Shown: positions 41,000 through 50,139, counted from the stretch's first letter. The stretch: 64,000 bases of DNA from Plesiocystis pacifica SIR-1 (GCF_000170895.1 NZ_ABCS01000013.1:84351-148350), one strand, 5' to 3'. The notes: generated from the sequence alone by a model not told the origin. Numbers and translations are program-made.

Positions 41000-41620
41000 T
41001 CAGGGCTCGGGTTCCGGCTCGGTCGTCGAGCCGAAGGTTTGCGTCCAGTAGTGCTCGTAGGTCACGCCAACCCCCGGGGCGTAGCCAATGCCCGTCTCGT
41101 CGGTGGCCGGCGCCATCAGCTGCTTGCAGTAGTCCTCGACGTCGAGCCACCCGGACACGACGGCCTCGGGCGTGGGCCAGCCGGCCGCGAGGTTCTGGCC
41201 CTGCGGGAAGCCCTCGTAGCCGGCCATCTCCATGCGGTCGAAGGCGTTGACGCCCTCGGGGTCGAAGTTGCCCACGAAGTCGCGCGTGGCCATGTCGAGG
41301 GCGTGCTTGCGGGCGGCGCAGCGCAGGCTCGGGACCGAGCGCAGGGGCGCCGCGCCGGGCTCGTAGCTCGAGCTGGGGCACTCCACGCCCTCTGCGCGGA
41401 CCTCGTTGACGCGCTCGAGCACGGCGTCCTCGAAGGCGACCCAGGCCGGGTCCCAGTCGACGACCTCGTCGCACCACTGCGCGTCCGCGGCGGCCTCGTC
41501 CGAGCTGGCGTCGTCGGGCCCCTCGTCGCTCGCCGGGCAAGCCCCGAGGGCCAGGGGAGCGAGGGCTGCGAGGACGAGGGCGAGCCGGGGAGGCCAGATG
41601 AGCCGTGTGCGCCGGTGCAT
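41000..41620 (-). CDS. CAP-domain lipoprotein with lost tetrad residues
   Basis: 206 residues from ATG 41620. Lipobox LALGAC (~residue 28). The CAP/SCP fold is recognisable: VLERVNEVRAEG, HALDMATRDFVGNFDPEGVN, FDRMEMAGYEGFPQGQNLAAG, TPEAVVSGWLDVEDYCKQLM, and a final YEHYWTQTFG. In bacterial CAP proteins the cavity His and Glu lie in xxxH(T/S)PDG and EN(I/L)A and a second His in Sx(G/P)HC. Here they read GNFDPEG, GQNLA and VEDYC, so three of the four cavity residues are replaced. It is probably a binding rather than catalytic variant. Confidence 0.85.
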   Translation of the reverse strand: MHRRTRLIWPPRLALVLAALAPLALGACPASDEGPDDASSDEAAADAQWCDEVVDWDPAWVAFEDAVLERVNEVRAEGVECPSSSYEPGAAPLRSVPSLRCAARKHALDMATRDFVGNFDPEGVNAFDRMEMAGYEGFPQGQNLAAGWPTPEAVVSGWLDVEDYCKQLMAPATDETGIGYAPGVGVTYEHYWTQTFGSTTEPEPEP

Positions 41621-41698
41621 GGCCGTGAAAATTACCATCTCGGCTGATGCGCGGGCGGCCATCGACCTCGGGCGCAGGTTTGATAGCCTCCGCCAATC

Positions 41699-44191
41699 TT
41701 GTCCGAGGTCAGCGCAAATGGCACCGCACCCTCGCGCCCGCTCACTTACGTCGGCGTGTTCGCGGTCGCTCTGTCCACGCTCATGCTGGAGATCCTGCTG
41801 ACGCGGATCACCAGCGTGATCGCCTGGTACCACCTCGCCTTCTTCGTGATCTCGCTGGCGATGCTCGGCATGACCGCGGGCGCCGTGATCGTGTTCTTGC
41901 TGCCCAAGGTGTTCGCCGACGAGCACGTCCCGCGGCGCCTGAGCCAGTCGGCGCTCGCGTTCGCGTTGACCACCCCCGTCGCCGCGGGCCTGGCCATGGC
42001 GATCCCGCTGCTGCCCATCGACGGGCTCATGGACTTCTTCGCCCTGCTCGCCTACGGCGGGGCCATGGCGGTGCCCTTCGCTCTGGGCGGGGTGACGCTG
42101 ACGCTGGCGCTGACCCGGGCGGGGCTGCCGGCGTCGACGGCCTACGGCGTCGATCTGGTCGGCGCGGCGCTTGGCTGCGCGCTGGTCATCCCGCTCTTGA
42201 ACCACTTCGACGCCGCGAGCGCGGCCTTGCTCGCTGCGGCCGTCGGCGCCCTCGCGGCGCTGTGCTTTGCCCTGGCCGAGCCGCGCGCGAGCGACGGAGA
42301 AGGCTCGGGTCGCCGGCGCAGCTTGGTCGGCTCCGGCGCCCTCGCGGCCGGGCTCGTCGCCCTGGGCCTGGCCAACGCCAGCGCCGAGGCGCCGCCGCTG
42401 CGTCCGGCCTGGGTCAAGGGCCGCGCCGAGGACCCGGAGGCCTACGCCTTCATCGGCTGGAACACCTACTCCCGGGTCACGGTCCAGCACACCCTCGAGG
42501 CCCCGCCGGTGTCCTGGGCCGGCAGCATGCTCATGCCCAAGGAGCTGTGGGCGCCCACGCCCCAGCGCGCCATCGAGATCGACGGCGCCGCGGCGACGAT
42601 GATGTTCGAGCACGGCGACGAGCTCGAGCGCCACGCCCACATCGACTGGGACATCACCTCCTTCGCGCACATGGTCCGCCCCGAGGGGCCCGCGGCGGTC
42701 ATCGGGGTCGGCGGCGGGCGAGACGTGATCGTCGCCGCTCGGGCCGGCCACAGCCCCGTCGTCGGCGTCGAGCTCAACGACCTCATCGTCCGGCTGCACA
42801 CCGAGGAGATGGAGGACTACTCCAGGCTCACGCGCATCCCCGGCGTCGAGCTGGTCTCGGCCGAGGCGCGCAGCCACATGGAGGGCGAGCCGCGGCGCTT
42901 TTCGGTCATCACCATGTCGCTCATCGACACCTGGGCGTCGACGGGGGCCGGGAGCTACAGCCTGTCGGAGAACGGCCTGTACACCGCCGAGGCCTGGGAG
43001 GTGTTCATGAGCCGGCTCGAGGACGACGGCATCTTCACGGTCTCGCGCTGGTACCACCCCAAGAGCCCCGGCGAGACCGTGCGGATGATCGCCCTGGCCA
43101 TGGAGGTGCTCCACCGCCGCGGCGTCGAGGACCCGCGCGAGCACATGTTCGTGCTCCGCCAGTTCAGCGTCGCGACCGTGCTGATGTCGCCCACGCCCTT
43201 CACCGACGCGGACATCGACGCGATGCAAGAGGCGGCGGGCCTGGGCCGGGGCTTCACCATGCTCGCGACCCCGCGCAAGGCCCCGAGCGGGGGGCCCCTG
43301 GCCGAGCTGTGGGCGGTGAAGGACCAGGCCGAGCTGTGGACCTGGACCGCGGCCCAGGACCTCGACTTCACCCCGCCCACGGACGACCGGCCCTTCTTCT
43401 TCAACATGCTCGAGCCGAGCACCTGGCTCAGCGACCCCGAGGCCGTCGACGAGCTCGACGTGTCCTTCCTCGGCAACCTGCAGGCGACCCAGACCCTGGT
43501 CTACGCGACCTTGGTCAGCATCCTGCTCACGGCGATGACGCTGATCGGTCCGCTGCTGGCCCGGCGCCACGAGCTGCGCGACGTGCAGCGCCTGGATCTG
43601 CTCGCCTCGGTGACCTACTTCGGGCTGATCGGGCTGGGCTTCATGTTCGTCGAGATCGGCCTGCTCTCGCGGCTCAACGTGTTCATCGGTCACCCGACCG
43701 TGGCGCTGGCCGTGCTCTTGGGCGGCATCATCTCGTTCACGGGCATCGGCAGCCTGATCTCCGGGCGCGCGCCCATCGAGGACTGGCTCGACCGAGCTCA
43801 GGGTTTGGGCGGCCGCGCCGGTCGGCTGTTCCCGCTGCTGACCTTCGCCCTCGTGCTGCTGGCCGTGCTCGCCTCGGGGCCGCTGACCCACGCCTTCGTG
43901 GGCAAGGCCCTTGGCCTGCGCGTGGTCGTGGGCGTGGCGACGGTGGGCGTGCCCGCGCTGGGCATGGGCCTGGGCTTTCCCCTGGGTCTGCGCCTGGTCC
44001 AGCGTCGGCGTCAGCGCGACGGCGGCCCGGAGCTCGGGCCGTGGCTGTGGGGCATCAACGGCGCGGCCGGGGTGTGCGCGAGCGGCCTGGCCCTGGGCTC
44101 GTCGATGGTCTGGGGCGTGCCCGCGACCCTCGGGCTCGGGGCGCTGTGCTACCTGCTGCTGCTGCCGCTGACCTGGCGCCTCGGTCGTTAG
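41699..44191 (+). CDS. Membrane-bound spermidine synthase-like protein
   Basis: 830 residues; the only upstream start in frame is TTG 41699. About six membrane helices fill residues 15-240 (VFAVALSTLMLEILLTRITS opens the first). A soluble Rossmann methyltransferase/aminopropyltransferase domain follows, with VIGVGGGRDVIVAARAG and GVELNDLIVRLH for the nucleotide-binding site and ITMSLIDTWASTGAGSYSLSENGLYT downstream. A second helix bundle follows (VYATLVSILLTAMTLIGPLL onward). This layout is common in environmental bacteria; the substrate is unknown and polyamine synthesis is not assured. Begins ~80 bases from the divergent CAP gene. Confidence 0.82.
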   Translation: MSEVSANGTAPSRPLTYVGVFAVALSTLMLEILLTRITSVIAWYHLAFFVISLAMLGMTAGAVIVFLLPKVFADEHVPRRLSQSALAFALTTPVAAGLAMAIPLLPIDGLMDFFALLAYGGAMAVPFALGGVTLTLALTRAGLPASTAYGVDLVGAALGCALVIPLLNHFDAASAALLAAAVGALAALCFALAEPRASDGEGSGRRRSLVGSGALAAGLVALGLANASAEAPPLRPAWVKGRAEDPEAYAFIGWNTYSRVTVQHTLEAPPVSWAGSMLMPKELWAPTPQRAIEIDGAAATMMFEHGDELERHAHIDWDITSFAHMVRPEGPAAVIGVGGGRDVIVAARAGHSPVVGVELNDLIVRLHTEEMEDYSRLTRIPGVELVSAEARSHMEGEPRRFSVITMSLIDTWASTGAGSYSLSENGLYTAEAWEVFMSRLEDDGIFTVSRWYHPKSPGETVRMIALAMEVLHRRGVEDPREHMFVLRQFSVATVLMSPTPFTDADIDAMQEAAGLGRGFTMLATPRKAPSGGPLAELWAVKDQAELWTWTAAQDLDFTPPTDDRPFFFNMLEPSTWLSDPEAVDELDVSFLGNLQATQTLVYATLVSILLTAMTLIGPLLARRHELRDVQRLDLLASVTYFGLIGLGFMFVEIGLLSRLNVFIGHPTVALAVLLGGIISFTGIGSLISGRAPIEDWLDRAQGLGGRAGRLFPLLTFALVLLAVLASGPLTHAFVGKALGLRVVVGVATVGVPALGMGLGFPLGLRLVQRRRQRDGGPELGPWLWGINGAAGVCASGLALGSSMVWGVPATLGLGALCYLLLLPLTWRLGR

Positions 44192-44331
44192 TCGCGTTGG
44201 TGCGACCGTAGCCCAGCGCCAAAGATTCACCCTCGGGGTGACGCCCTGTGCCCGAGACCCCGCCCGCTTGGGGACGCGGTCTCCGGGAGGCGGCGTGGCT
44301 GGCCCCGGCCTGCTACCATCAAAGGCGTCCC

Positions 44332-45885
44332 GTGCGCGAGACTACTCGATACAGCCTGTCTGGCGCCCTGTCCGTGATCGCGCACGCGGCCTTCGTATTG
44401 GTGTTCGCGTGGTCCATGCGGGTGACCGAGGACTTGCCCGAGGAGTTCGACGACACCCCGCCCGAGTACGAGATCGACTTCATCGACTTCGAGGAGAAGG
44501 AGATCGAGCCCGACGCCGCCCAAGGTGAGCCGGAGCCGGAGCCCGAACCCGAGCCGGAGCCCGAACCCGAGGCCGAGCCGCCGCCGACCGAGCTGCCCGA
44601 AGATCCCGCCGCCGAAGCGAGCGCGCCGGAGCCCGAGCCCGAGCCCGAAGCCAAGCCCCGCTTTGGCCACCGCAAGTCCAAGATCAAGGGCCTGGTCCCG
44701 CCCAACGCGACCTGGACCTTGATGCTGGCCAACAAGCGCATCAAAAAATTGCCCTTCCGCGACTCGGCCACGGAGATCATGGCCCCGCTGAGGGACTTTC
44801 GCCTGCTCGTCGACGACGCCGGGTTCAACGTCTGGGAGGACTTCGACTTCGTGGTCATGGGCAGCCCCGACGCCACGGACCAGACCCAGGCCTTCGTCGC
44901 CGTGCAGTACGGCTTTGGCCACGACGAGATGCGCGCGGGCATCGACCGGGCCTGCGCGCGCAACAAAATGACCGTCGACTGGCGCGAGGAGGGCGAGGGC
45001 AAGAACAAGGCCTGGATCGGCGACCCGCGCTACATCGACTCTGACCTCGAGGACCGCAACCCCGACGACCGCCAGTTCGTGCTCGTTCCCGGGGACAAGG
45101 TCGCCATCTACCTGCGCGAGGCCTTCGTCGAGCAGGTCGTCTCCGGGCCCGACAAGAGCAAGGGCAAGACCGCCGGCAACTTCGTGGCCAACATCGCCAA
45201 GATGCGGACCTACACCTACGCCGAGCCCAAGGCGGGGGTGCAGCTGGTCGTCGAGGACATCCGCGCCATGGTCCGCGTGCCCGAGGGCTTCCCCATCGAG
45301 ATCCCCAGCCGCGCCGAGCTGATGTGGGAGGCCGCCAAGACCCCGGAGCTCGTCGTCAAGCTCGAGTTCCTCGAGCTCGCCCACGCCGACAAGGTCGTCA
45401 CCTACTGGAACGGCGAGCTCGAGCAGGACCTGCGCGCCCTCGGGGTCTGGGACGTCGCCGGCGGCATCATCTCGGCCACCGAGCTCGAGCAGGACAAGCG
45501 CACCATCATCCTGCGCCACGAGTTCAACGAGATCGCCGCGCGGGTCGTGCTGCAGATGATCGCCAAGGAGTTCGGCAAGGCCATGCGCTACTCGGCCAAG
45601 CAGGCGCGCGAGGCCAAGCAGCGGCGCGAGGCCAACTGGGAGGCGCGGGAAGAGGGCAAGCTGCCGCCCTCGGAGGTGCTCGGGACCGACGAGGAGCCGG
45701 CTCCGGCTGCCGAGGAGGCCGACGCCAAGCCCAAGCGCGGCGGGGCGCGGCCGAACGTGCCGGCGAAGGATCCCAAACAGGATCCCAAAGAGTCGGGTGA
45801 GGCGGAGTCACCGGAGCCCGGCGCCGACGAAGCGCCGGCCAAGGCTGACGAAGCGCCAGCCGAGCCCGGGCCACCGATTCAATGA
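44332..45885 (+). CDS. TonB-like single-pass membrane protein with Pro/Glu linker
   Basis: 517 residues from GTG 44332 (AAAGG site upstream; ATG 44248 is a longer alternative). One N-terminal membrane helix (LSGALSVIAHAAFVLVFAWS) is followed by an acidic segment and tandem EPEPEP repeats, the layout of TonB/energy-transducing proteins. There is no TonB C-terminal domain. Instead residues ~120-420 form an unrecognised domain with ANATWTLMLANKRIKKLPF-like sequence and many charged residues. A second Ala/Pro/Lys low-complexity tail closes the protein. I cannot name the function. Confidence 0.78.
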   Translation: MRETTRYSLSGALSVIAHAAFVLVFAWSMRVTEDLPEEFDDTPPEYEIDFIDFEEKEIEPDAAQGEPEPEPEPEPEPEPEAEPPPTELPEDPAAEASAPEPEPEPEAKPRFGHRKSKIKGLVPPNATWTLMLANKRIKKLPFRDSATEIMAPLRDFRLLVDDAGFNVWEDFDFVVMGSPDATDQTQAFVAVQYGFGHDEMRAGIDRACARNKMTVDWREEGEGKNKAWIGDPRYIDSDLEDRNPDDRQFVLVPGDKVAIYLREAFVEQVVSGPDKSKGKTAGNFVANIAKMRTYTYAEPKAGVQLVVEDIRAMVRVPEGFPIEIPSRAELMWEAAKTPELVVKLEFLELAHADKVVTYWNGELEQDLRALGVWDVAGGIISATELEQDKRTIILRHEFNEIAARVVLQMIAKEFGKAMRYSAKQAREAKQRREANWEAREEGKLPPSEVLGTDEEPAPAAEEADAKPKRGGARPNVPAKDPKQDPKESGEAESPEPGADEAPAKADEAPAEPGPPIQ

Positions 45886-45924
45886 GCGGGGCGCGGCTCG
45901 CCCCGAGCTGCTCGGCCTTCCTTG

Positions 45925-46518
45925 CTAGCCCCGGCCAATCTGGATGGTCTCGATGCGGACCTCGTCGACGGGTCGGTCGCGATCGCCCGTGGCGGTCTGA
46001 CCGATCGCCTCGACGATCGCCATGCCCTCGATGACCCGGCCAAAGACCGTGTGCTTGCCGTCGAGGTGGGGCGTCGCGCGCAGGGTGACGAAGAACTGGC
46101 TGCCGTTGGTGCCGCTTTGGCCGCGGCGGCCGGCGTTGGCCATGGACAGCACGCCGGGGCCGTCGTGGCGCGCCTCGGGCGAGCACTCGTCGTCGAAGGT
46201 GTAGCCGGGGCGTCCCCGGCCGGTGCCCGTGCGATCGCCGCCTTGGATCATGAAGTTGGCGATGACGCGGTGGAAGATGACGCCGTCGTAGTAGGGGCCC
46301 TCGCCCTCGGTGCCGGTGTTGGGGTCGGTCCAGGGGCCCTGGCCGGTGGCCAGGCCGACGAAGTTCGAGACCGTGTTGGGGGCGATGGCCTCCAGGAGCT
46401 CGACGGTGAAGGAGCCGCGGTTGGTGACGAAGGTCGCCCGGAGGGGGCCGTCGCCGGGGACGTAGTCCGCGACGGGGGGGAAGCTGGTGCGGTGCGCCAC
46501 GGGCGGGGACGCTACCAT
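45925..46518 (-). CDS. Cyclophilin-type peptidyl-prolyl cis-trans isomerase
   Basis: 197 residues from ATG 46518. Cyclophilin blocks: ATFVTNRGSFTVELLE, APNTVSNFVGLA, YYDGVIFHRVIANFMIQGGD (the catalytic Arg is in FHRV), GVLSMANAGRRGQSGTNGSQ, FFVTLRATPHLDGKHTVFGR. No clear signal peptide, so probably cytoplasmic. Its promoter lies against a large inverted repeat shared with serC. Confidence 0.94.
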   Translation of the reverse strand: MVASPPVAHRTSFPPVADYVPGDGPLRATFVTNRGSFTVELLEAIAPNTVSNFVGLATGQGPWTDPNTGTEGEGPYYDGVIFHRVIANFMIQGGDRTGTGRGRPGYTFDDECSPEARHDGPGVLSMANAGRRGQSGTNGSQFFVTLRATPHLDGKHTVFGRVIEGMAIVEAIGQTATGDRDRPVDEVRIETIQIGRG

Positions 46519-46534
46519 CCGGCGCGGGGGTGAT

Positions 46535-46699
46535 CTAGCAGTCCGGGGTGAAAGCCAGCGCGGCTCCTCGCGCAGGAATTTTCGTCGAGAGCGAGGAGCC
46601 AAATCGATGCTGTGGTGGGCCACTGTGAGATTTGGCGACAACGCTCTCGGCGAAAAGGCCAAGCGAGGTGTCGTGGTGGCTTTCACCCCGGGCTGTTAG
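46535..46699. repeat. 165-bp imperfect palindrome in the serC leader
   Basis: The left arm from 46535 (CTAGCAGTCCGGGGTGAAAG) and the right arm ending 46699 (reverse complement CTAACAGCCCGGGGTGAAAG) match at 21 of 23 terminal bases. Further paired blocks follow inward: CCTCGC with GCGAGG, TTTTCGTCGAGAGCG with CGCTCTCGGCGAAAA, and CCAAATC with GATTTGG. The apical loop is about 22 bases around 46607-46628. A second internal hairpin uses GGCTCCTCGC and GCGAGGAGCC. The right arm ends 9 bases before the serC ATG, so it would be transcribed in the serC leader if the promoter lies upstream. Confidence 0.85.
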
Positions 46700-46708
46700 C
46701 CTCCGGCC

Positions 46709-47872
46709 ATGGCGGCACAGCGCATCTTCAACTTCTCGGCCGGCCCGGCCATCCTTCCCCCCGAGGTGTTCGAGCGCGCGGCCGCGGCGGTGCGCGAGCT
46801 CGGGGGGGACGGCCACGCCAAGGGTGCGCCGGGCATCGGGCTGTCGCTGCTCGAGATCTCCCACCGCAGCCAGGACTTTGGGATGATCCACGATCGCGCC
46901 GTCGAGCTCGTCCACGAGGTCCTCGGTGTCCCCAAGACGCACCAGGTGCTCCTGCTCCAGGGCGGCGCGACCCAGCAGTTCGCCATGGTGCCGATGAACT
47001 TCGCGGCCCCCGGCTCGACGACGGCCTACGTCGACACCGGCGCGTGGTCGACCAAGGCGATCAAGGAGAGCCAGGCGGTGGCGGCCGGCGGCGGTCGGGG
47101 TCACGAGACCGCGGTCTTGGCCAGCTCCAAGGACACGGGCTACGACCACATCCCGGCCCTGCCCGAGCACCTGCCGGCGAAGGCGGCCACGGCCTACCTG
47201 CACGTGACCTCGAACAACACCATCTTCGGCACGGAGTACGAGGCCATGCCCGCGGTCGACCTACCCCTGGTCGTCGACGCGAGCAGCAACATCGGCAGCC
47301 GCCCCATGGGCCTCGAGCGCGCGACCATCGGCTACGCCGGGGCGCAAAAGAACCTCGGGCCCTCGGGCGTCACCCTGGTCTGGCTCGAGCGCAGCTGGCT
47401 CGAGCGCGAGGTCCCGGCCGGCGTGCCCAACATCCTCCGCTACGCCTCCCACGCGGCCAAGGGCGGCCTGCTCAACACCCCCAACACCTTCGGCGTGCTC
47501 GTGCTCGGTCTGGTGCTCGAGTGGCTGCGGGACAAGGGCGGCGTCGCGGGCATGGCCGAGCGCAACCAGGCCAAGGCCGACGCCCTCTACACCGTGCTCG
47601 ACAACTCCGACCTGTTCGCCCCCCACGTGCCCAAGGCCCACGCCAGCTCGCGCTCGCGCATGAACGTGACCTGGACCCTCGGCGGCGCCGCGGAGGACGG
47701 CCGCGAGGCGCTGACCAAGCGCTTTTTGGCCGAGGCTGGCGCGGCCGGCTTCTCCGGCATCAAGGGCCACCGCAGCGTCGGCGGCTGCCGGGCGTCGATC
47801 TACAACGCCTTCCCCCTCGAGGGCGTGACCGCGCTGTGCGAGTTCATGACCGAGTTCGAGCGCAGGGCCTGA
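46709..47872 (+). CDS. serC: Phosphoserine aminotransferase
   Basis: 387 residues from ATG 46709. PLP enzyme making 3-phosphoserine from 3-phosphohydroxypyruvate in serine synthesis. Family blocks: IFNFSAGPAILPPEVFERA, LLLQGGATQQFAMVPMN, VTSNNTIFGTEY, DASSNIGSRPM, the PLP lysine in YAGAQKNLGPSG, LLNTPNTFGV, and the C-terminal GHRSVGGCRASIYNAFP. Standard length. Followed 20 bases later by the SUFU gene. Confidence 0.97.
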   Translation: MAAQRIFNFSAGPAILPPEVFERAAAAVRELGGDGHAKGAPGIGLSLLEISHRSQDFGMIHDRAVELVHEVLGVPKTHQVLLLQGGATQQFAMVPMNFAAPGSTTAYVDTGAWSTKAIKESQAVAAGGGRGHETAVLASSKDTGYDHIPALPEHLPAKAATAYLHVTSNNTIFGTEYEAMPAVDLPLVVDASSNIGSRPMGLERATIGYAGAQKNLGPSGVTLVWLERSWLEREVPAGVPNILRYASHAAKGGLLNTPNTFGVLVLGLVLEWLRDKGGVAGMAERNQAKADALYTVLDNSDLFAPHVPKAHASSRSRMNVTWTLGGAAEDGREALTKRFLAEAGAAGFSGIKGHRSVGGCRASIYNAFPLEGVTALCEFMTEFERRA

Positions 47873-47892
47873 GCGAAGCGAGCGAAGGCACG

Positions 47893-48612
47893 ATGAGCGA
47901 CGCGACCTCCCACGACGGCGACGCGCCGGGCTGGAACGCCATCGACCGCTGGGTCGGGGCTCACTTCCCGACCGCGACCCCGCACCAGTTCACCAGCCGC
48001 CACCCCTACGAGCTCGACAAGCCCAGCCCGCTCCCGGCGGTCACCGTGTTCGAGACGCGCTCGCCGGCGGGCTGGCTCTACGTCAGCTACGGCCTGTCCG
48101 AGCTGTTCGAGAAGAGCTCCGACGACGCCGCGATCTCGGGCTTCGGCTACGAGCTGACCCTGCGCGTGCCCGTCGCGCCCCACGGCCTCGAGGGCCCCAG
48201 CGACACCCCGCCGGTCTGGCCCCTGCGCCTGTTCCAGTCCCTCGGCCACCACGCCCTGAGCCAGGGCGGCGGCTTCGACTCGGGCCACTTCCTCAACCTG
48301 GGCGCGCCCATGGTTCCGCCCAACAGCGACGGCCCGCGGCCCGAGGACTGCGCGCTCACGGGCCTGGTCTGCCTGCCCGATCCGGCCCTGGGCAAGATCG
48401 AGACCGTGCACGGCTCGCTGCTCTTCCTGCGCCTGTTCGGGGTGACCGCCGACGAGCTCGAGGCGCTCGAGGACGTGAAGCTCGGCTCGCTGGTCGCGTG
48501 CCTGGCCGAGCTCGAGGGCCTGGCTGTCACCGATCCCTTTCGGGCGTCTTTCCTGGACGACCCGGAGAAGGCCAAGATCATCCGGCGCTACAAGCTGGGC
48601 ATCGAGCTCTAG
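47893..48612 (+). CDS. Suppressor-of-fused (SUFU) domain protein
   Basis: 239 residues from ATG 47893. The SUFU domain spans nearly the whole protein: GWNAIDRWVGAHFPTATPHQ, WLYVSYGLSELFEK, GFGYELTLRVPV, PPVWPLRLFQSLGHHALSQG, IETVHGSLLFLRLFGVTADE. SUFU is a hedgehog regulator in animals; bacterial versions are often immunity proteins for polymorphic toxins. Here no toxin lies beside it; it is 20 bases after serC and probably co-transcribed. No signal peptide. Confidence 0.85.
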   Translation: MSDATSHDGDAPGWNAIDRWVGAHFPTATPHQFTSRHPYELDKPSPLPAVTVFETRSPAGWLYVSYGLSELFEKSSDDAAISGFGYELTLRVPVAPHGLEGPSDTPPVWPLRLFQSLGHHALSQGGGFDSGHFLNLGAPMVPPNSDGPRPEDCALTGLVCLPDPALGKIETVHGSLLFLRLFGVTADELEALEDVKLGSLVACLAELEGLAVTDPFRASFLDDPEKAKIIRRYKLGIEL

Positions 48613-48632
48613 GGCCCGCGCCCGAGCGGCCC

Positions 48633-49178
48633 TCAGAGAGCCTTGGCGGCCTCGAGCACCTCGTCGGCGTGCACGCCGGGGTCGACCCCCGGGTAGACCT
48701 TGGCGACCTTGCCCTCGGCGTCGAGCAGGAAGCTGACCCGCTGGGTGAAGCCCGCCGTGGCCGGGACGCCGAAGGACTTGGCCCAGGTGCCCTCGGTGTC
48801 GGCGATGAGCGGGAAGGGCAGCTCGTGCTCCTCGGCGAAGGCCTCGTGGGAGGCGTCGTCGTCCATGGACACGCCGATGACCATGACCCCCGCGGACTCG
48901 TAGCTGGACCACACGTCCCGGAACGCGCAGGCCTCGGTGGTGCAGCCGGGGGTGCCGTCCTTGGGGTAGAAGTAGACGATCGCGGGCTTGCCGAGGGCGC
49001 GCAGGTCGATGGCGGTGCCGTCGTGGGCGGCCTTGGCCAGGGCCGGGGCCTCGCTGCCCTCCGCGAGCAGGCCCTCGCCGCCGTCGGGTCGCTGGACTTC
49101 GCCGCACCCGGCCGCCGCGACCAGCAGCGAGGGGGCGAGCAGGGACAGGGCCAGGGTCAAGGCGGCTGAGCGGCGCAT
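48633..49178 (-). CDS. Peroxiredoxin of the Bcp/PrxQ type, lipoprotein
   Basis: 181 residues from ATG 49178. A signal peptide ends in lipobox VAAAGC (~residue 25). The thioredoxin fold has YFYPKDGTPGCTTEACAFRD with peroxidatic Cys and a second Cys five residues later, the PrxQ arrangement. IGVSMDDDASHEAFAEEHEL, PLIADTEGTWAKSFGV and VSFLLDAEGKVAKVYPGV follow. Being lipid-anchored, it would detoxify peroxides in the periplasm. It starts 53 bases downstream of the OmpA-like gene, so they may share a transcript. Confidence 0.92.
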   Translation of the reverse strand: MRRSAALTLALSLLAPSLLVAAAGCGEVQRPDGGEGLLAEGSEAPALAKAAHDGTAIDLRALGKPAIVYFYPKDGTPGCTTEACAFRDVWSSYESAGVMVIGVSMDDDASHEAFAEEHELPFPLIADTEGTWAKSFGVPATAGFTQRVSFLLDAEGKVAKVYPGVDPGVHADEVLEAAKAL

Positions 49179-49231
49179 GACGGATTCATGGCCGATGACG
49201 CCGAGCTTGGCAAGGAACGACACTGAGGAGC

Positions 49232-50008
49232 TCAGCGCCCGGGCGGCAGCAGGGCGATCTCGATGCGCCGGTTCTTGGCCCGGCCCTTGGCCTTCTTGTT
49301 GCTGGATACGGGCCGGAACTCGGAGAAGCCCGCGGCGACCAGCCGGGCGCCCGGGACCGAACATTCTTCCTCGAGGAAGCGGACAACGTTGGTCGCGCGG
49401 CTGGCGGACAGCTCCCAGTTGGTCGGGAAGTTGGCGAGCACCTCCTCGGACTTGATGGGCTGGTTGTCCGTGTGCCCGCCGACTTGGAACACCGAGTCCT
49501 TGGGCAGGGTCAGCAGGCTCTCGGCCAGGCGCCCGAGCAATTTTTTGCCCCGCTCGCTCAGCGTGGCCTCGCCGGTGGCGAACAGCACCTTGTCGGACAC
49601 GTCGACGACCAGGTAGCCGTGGCGCTCGGATACGCGGATGTCCCCGGTCTCGATCTCTTCGACCAGGGACTTGGACAGGGTCTCTTGCAGGGCCTTGACC
49701 GCCGCGAGGGCCTTGTCTTTTTTCTTCAGCTCCCCCTCGAGGGAGCCCGCCTTGCTCTCGAGGTCCTCGACCTTGGCGGCGAGCTTGGTCGCCTTCTCCT
49801 GGGTCGCGACGTGGGCCTCTTGCTCGGCCTTGAGCTCGGCGATGGCGGCCTCGTGCTGCTCGCTGAGCGCGCTCTTGCTGTCGAGCTCCTTTTGGAGCTC
49901 GGTGACCTCGGCCTGCTTGGCGGCGAGGGCTTCCTGGGCCTCGGCGTCGCAGCCGAGCGCGCTGAGGGAAGCCGCGAACAAGACCAGGCGCGCGTGGGAT
50001 CGGAGCAT
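49232..50008 (-). CDS. OmpA/MotB-domain lipoprotein with coiled coil
   Basis: 258 residues from ATG 50008. Signal peptide with lipobox LSALGCD (~residue 20). Residues 22-120 form a Glu/Lys/Ala coiled coil (VTELQKELDSKSALSEQHEA). The C-terminal peptidoglycan-binding OmpA-like domain has VLFATGEATLSERGKKLL, VFQVGGHTDNQPIKS and NWELSASRATNVVRFLEE, closer to MotB-type than Pal. It likely tethers the outer membrane to the wall. Confidence 0.9.
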   Translation of the reverse strand: MLRSHARLVLFAASLSALGCDAEAQEALAAKQAEVTELQKELDSKSALSEQHEAAIAELKAEQEAHVATQEKATKLAAKVEDLESKAGSLEGELKKKDKALAAVKALQETLSKSLVEEIETGDIRVSERHGYLVVDVSDKVLFATGEATLSERGKKLLGRLAESLLTLPKDSVFQVGGHTDNQPIKSEEVLANFPTNWELSASRATNVVRFLEEECSVPGARLVAAGFSEFRPVSSNKKAKGRAKNRRIEIALLPPGR

Positions 50009-50110
50009 GGACCCACGCTAGCCGAGGTCGCGCGCCCTTGGCCACGGTCGCGGTGCGTCGTGCACGGATGGCGAGGGCTCATACCCTCTTTTCGAACGGG
50101 CGCCGCCCAA

Positions 50111-50139
50111 ACCCCGCGCGCGCTGAAGGCACGCGGGGT
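50111..50139 (-). terminator. GC-rich hairpin, possible terminator
   Basis: ACCCCGCG (50111-50118) pairs perfectly with CGCGGGGT (50132-50139), 13-nt loop. It lies 17 bases beyond the stop of the small YjzC-like gene. There is no T run, so the terminator role is uncertain. Confidence 0.35.
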
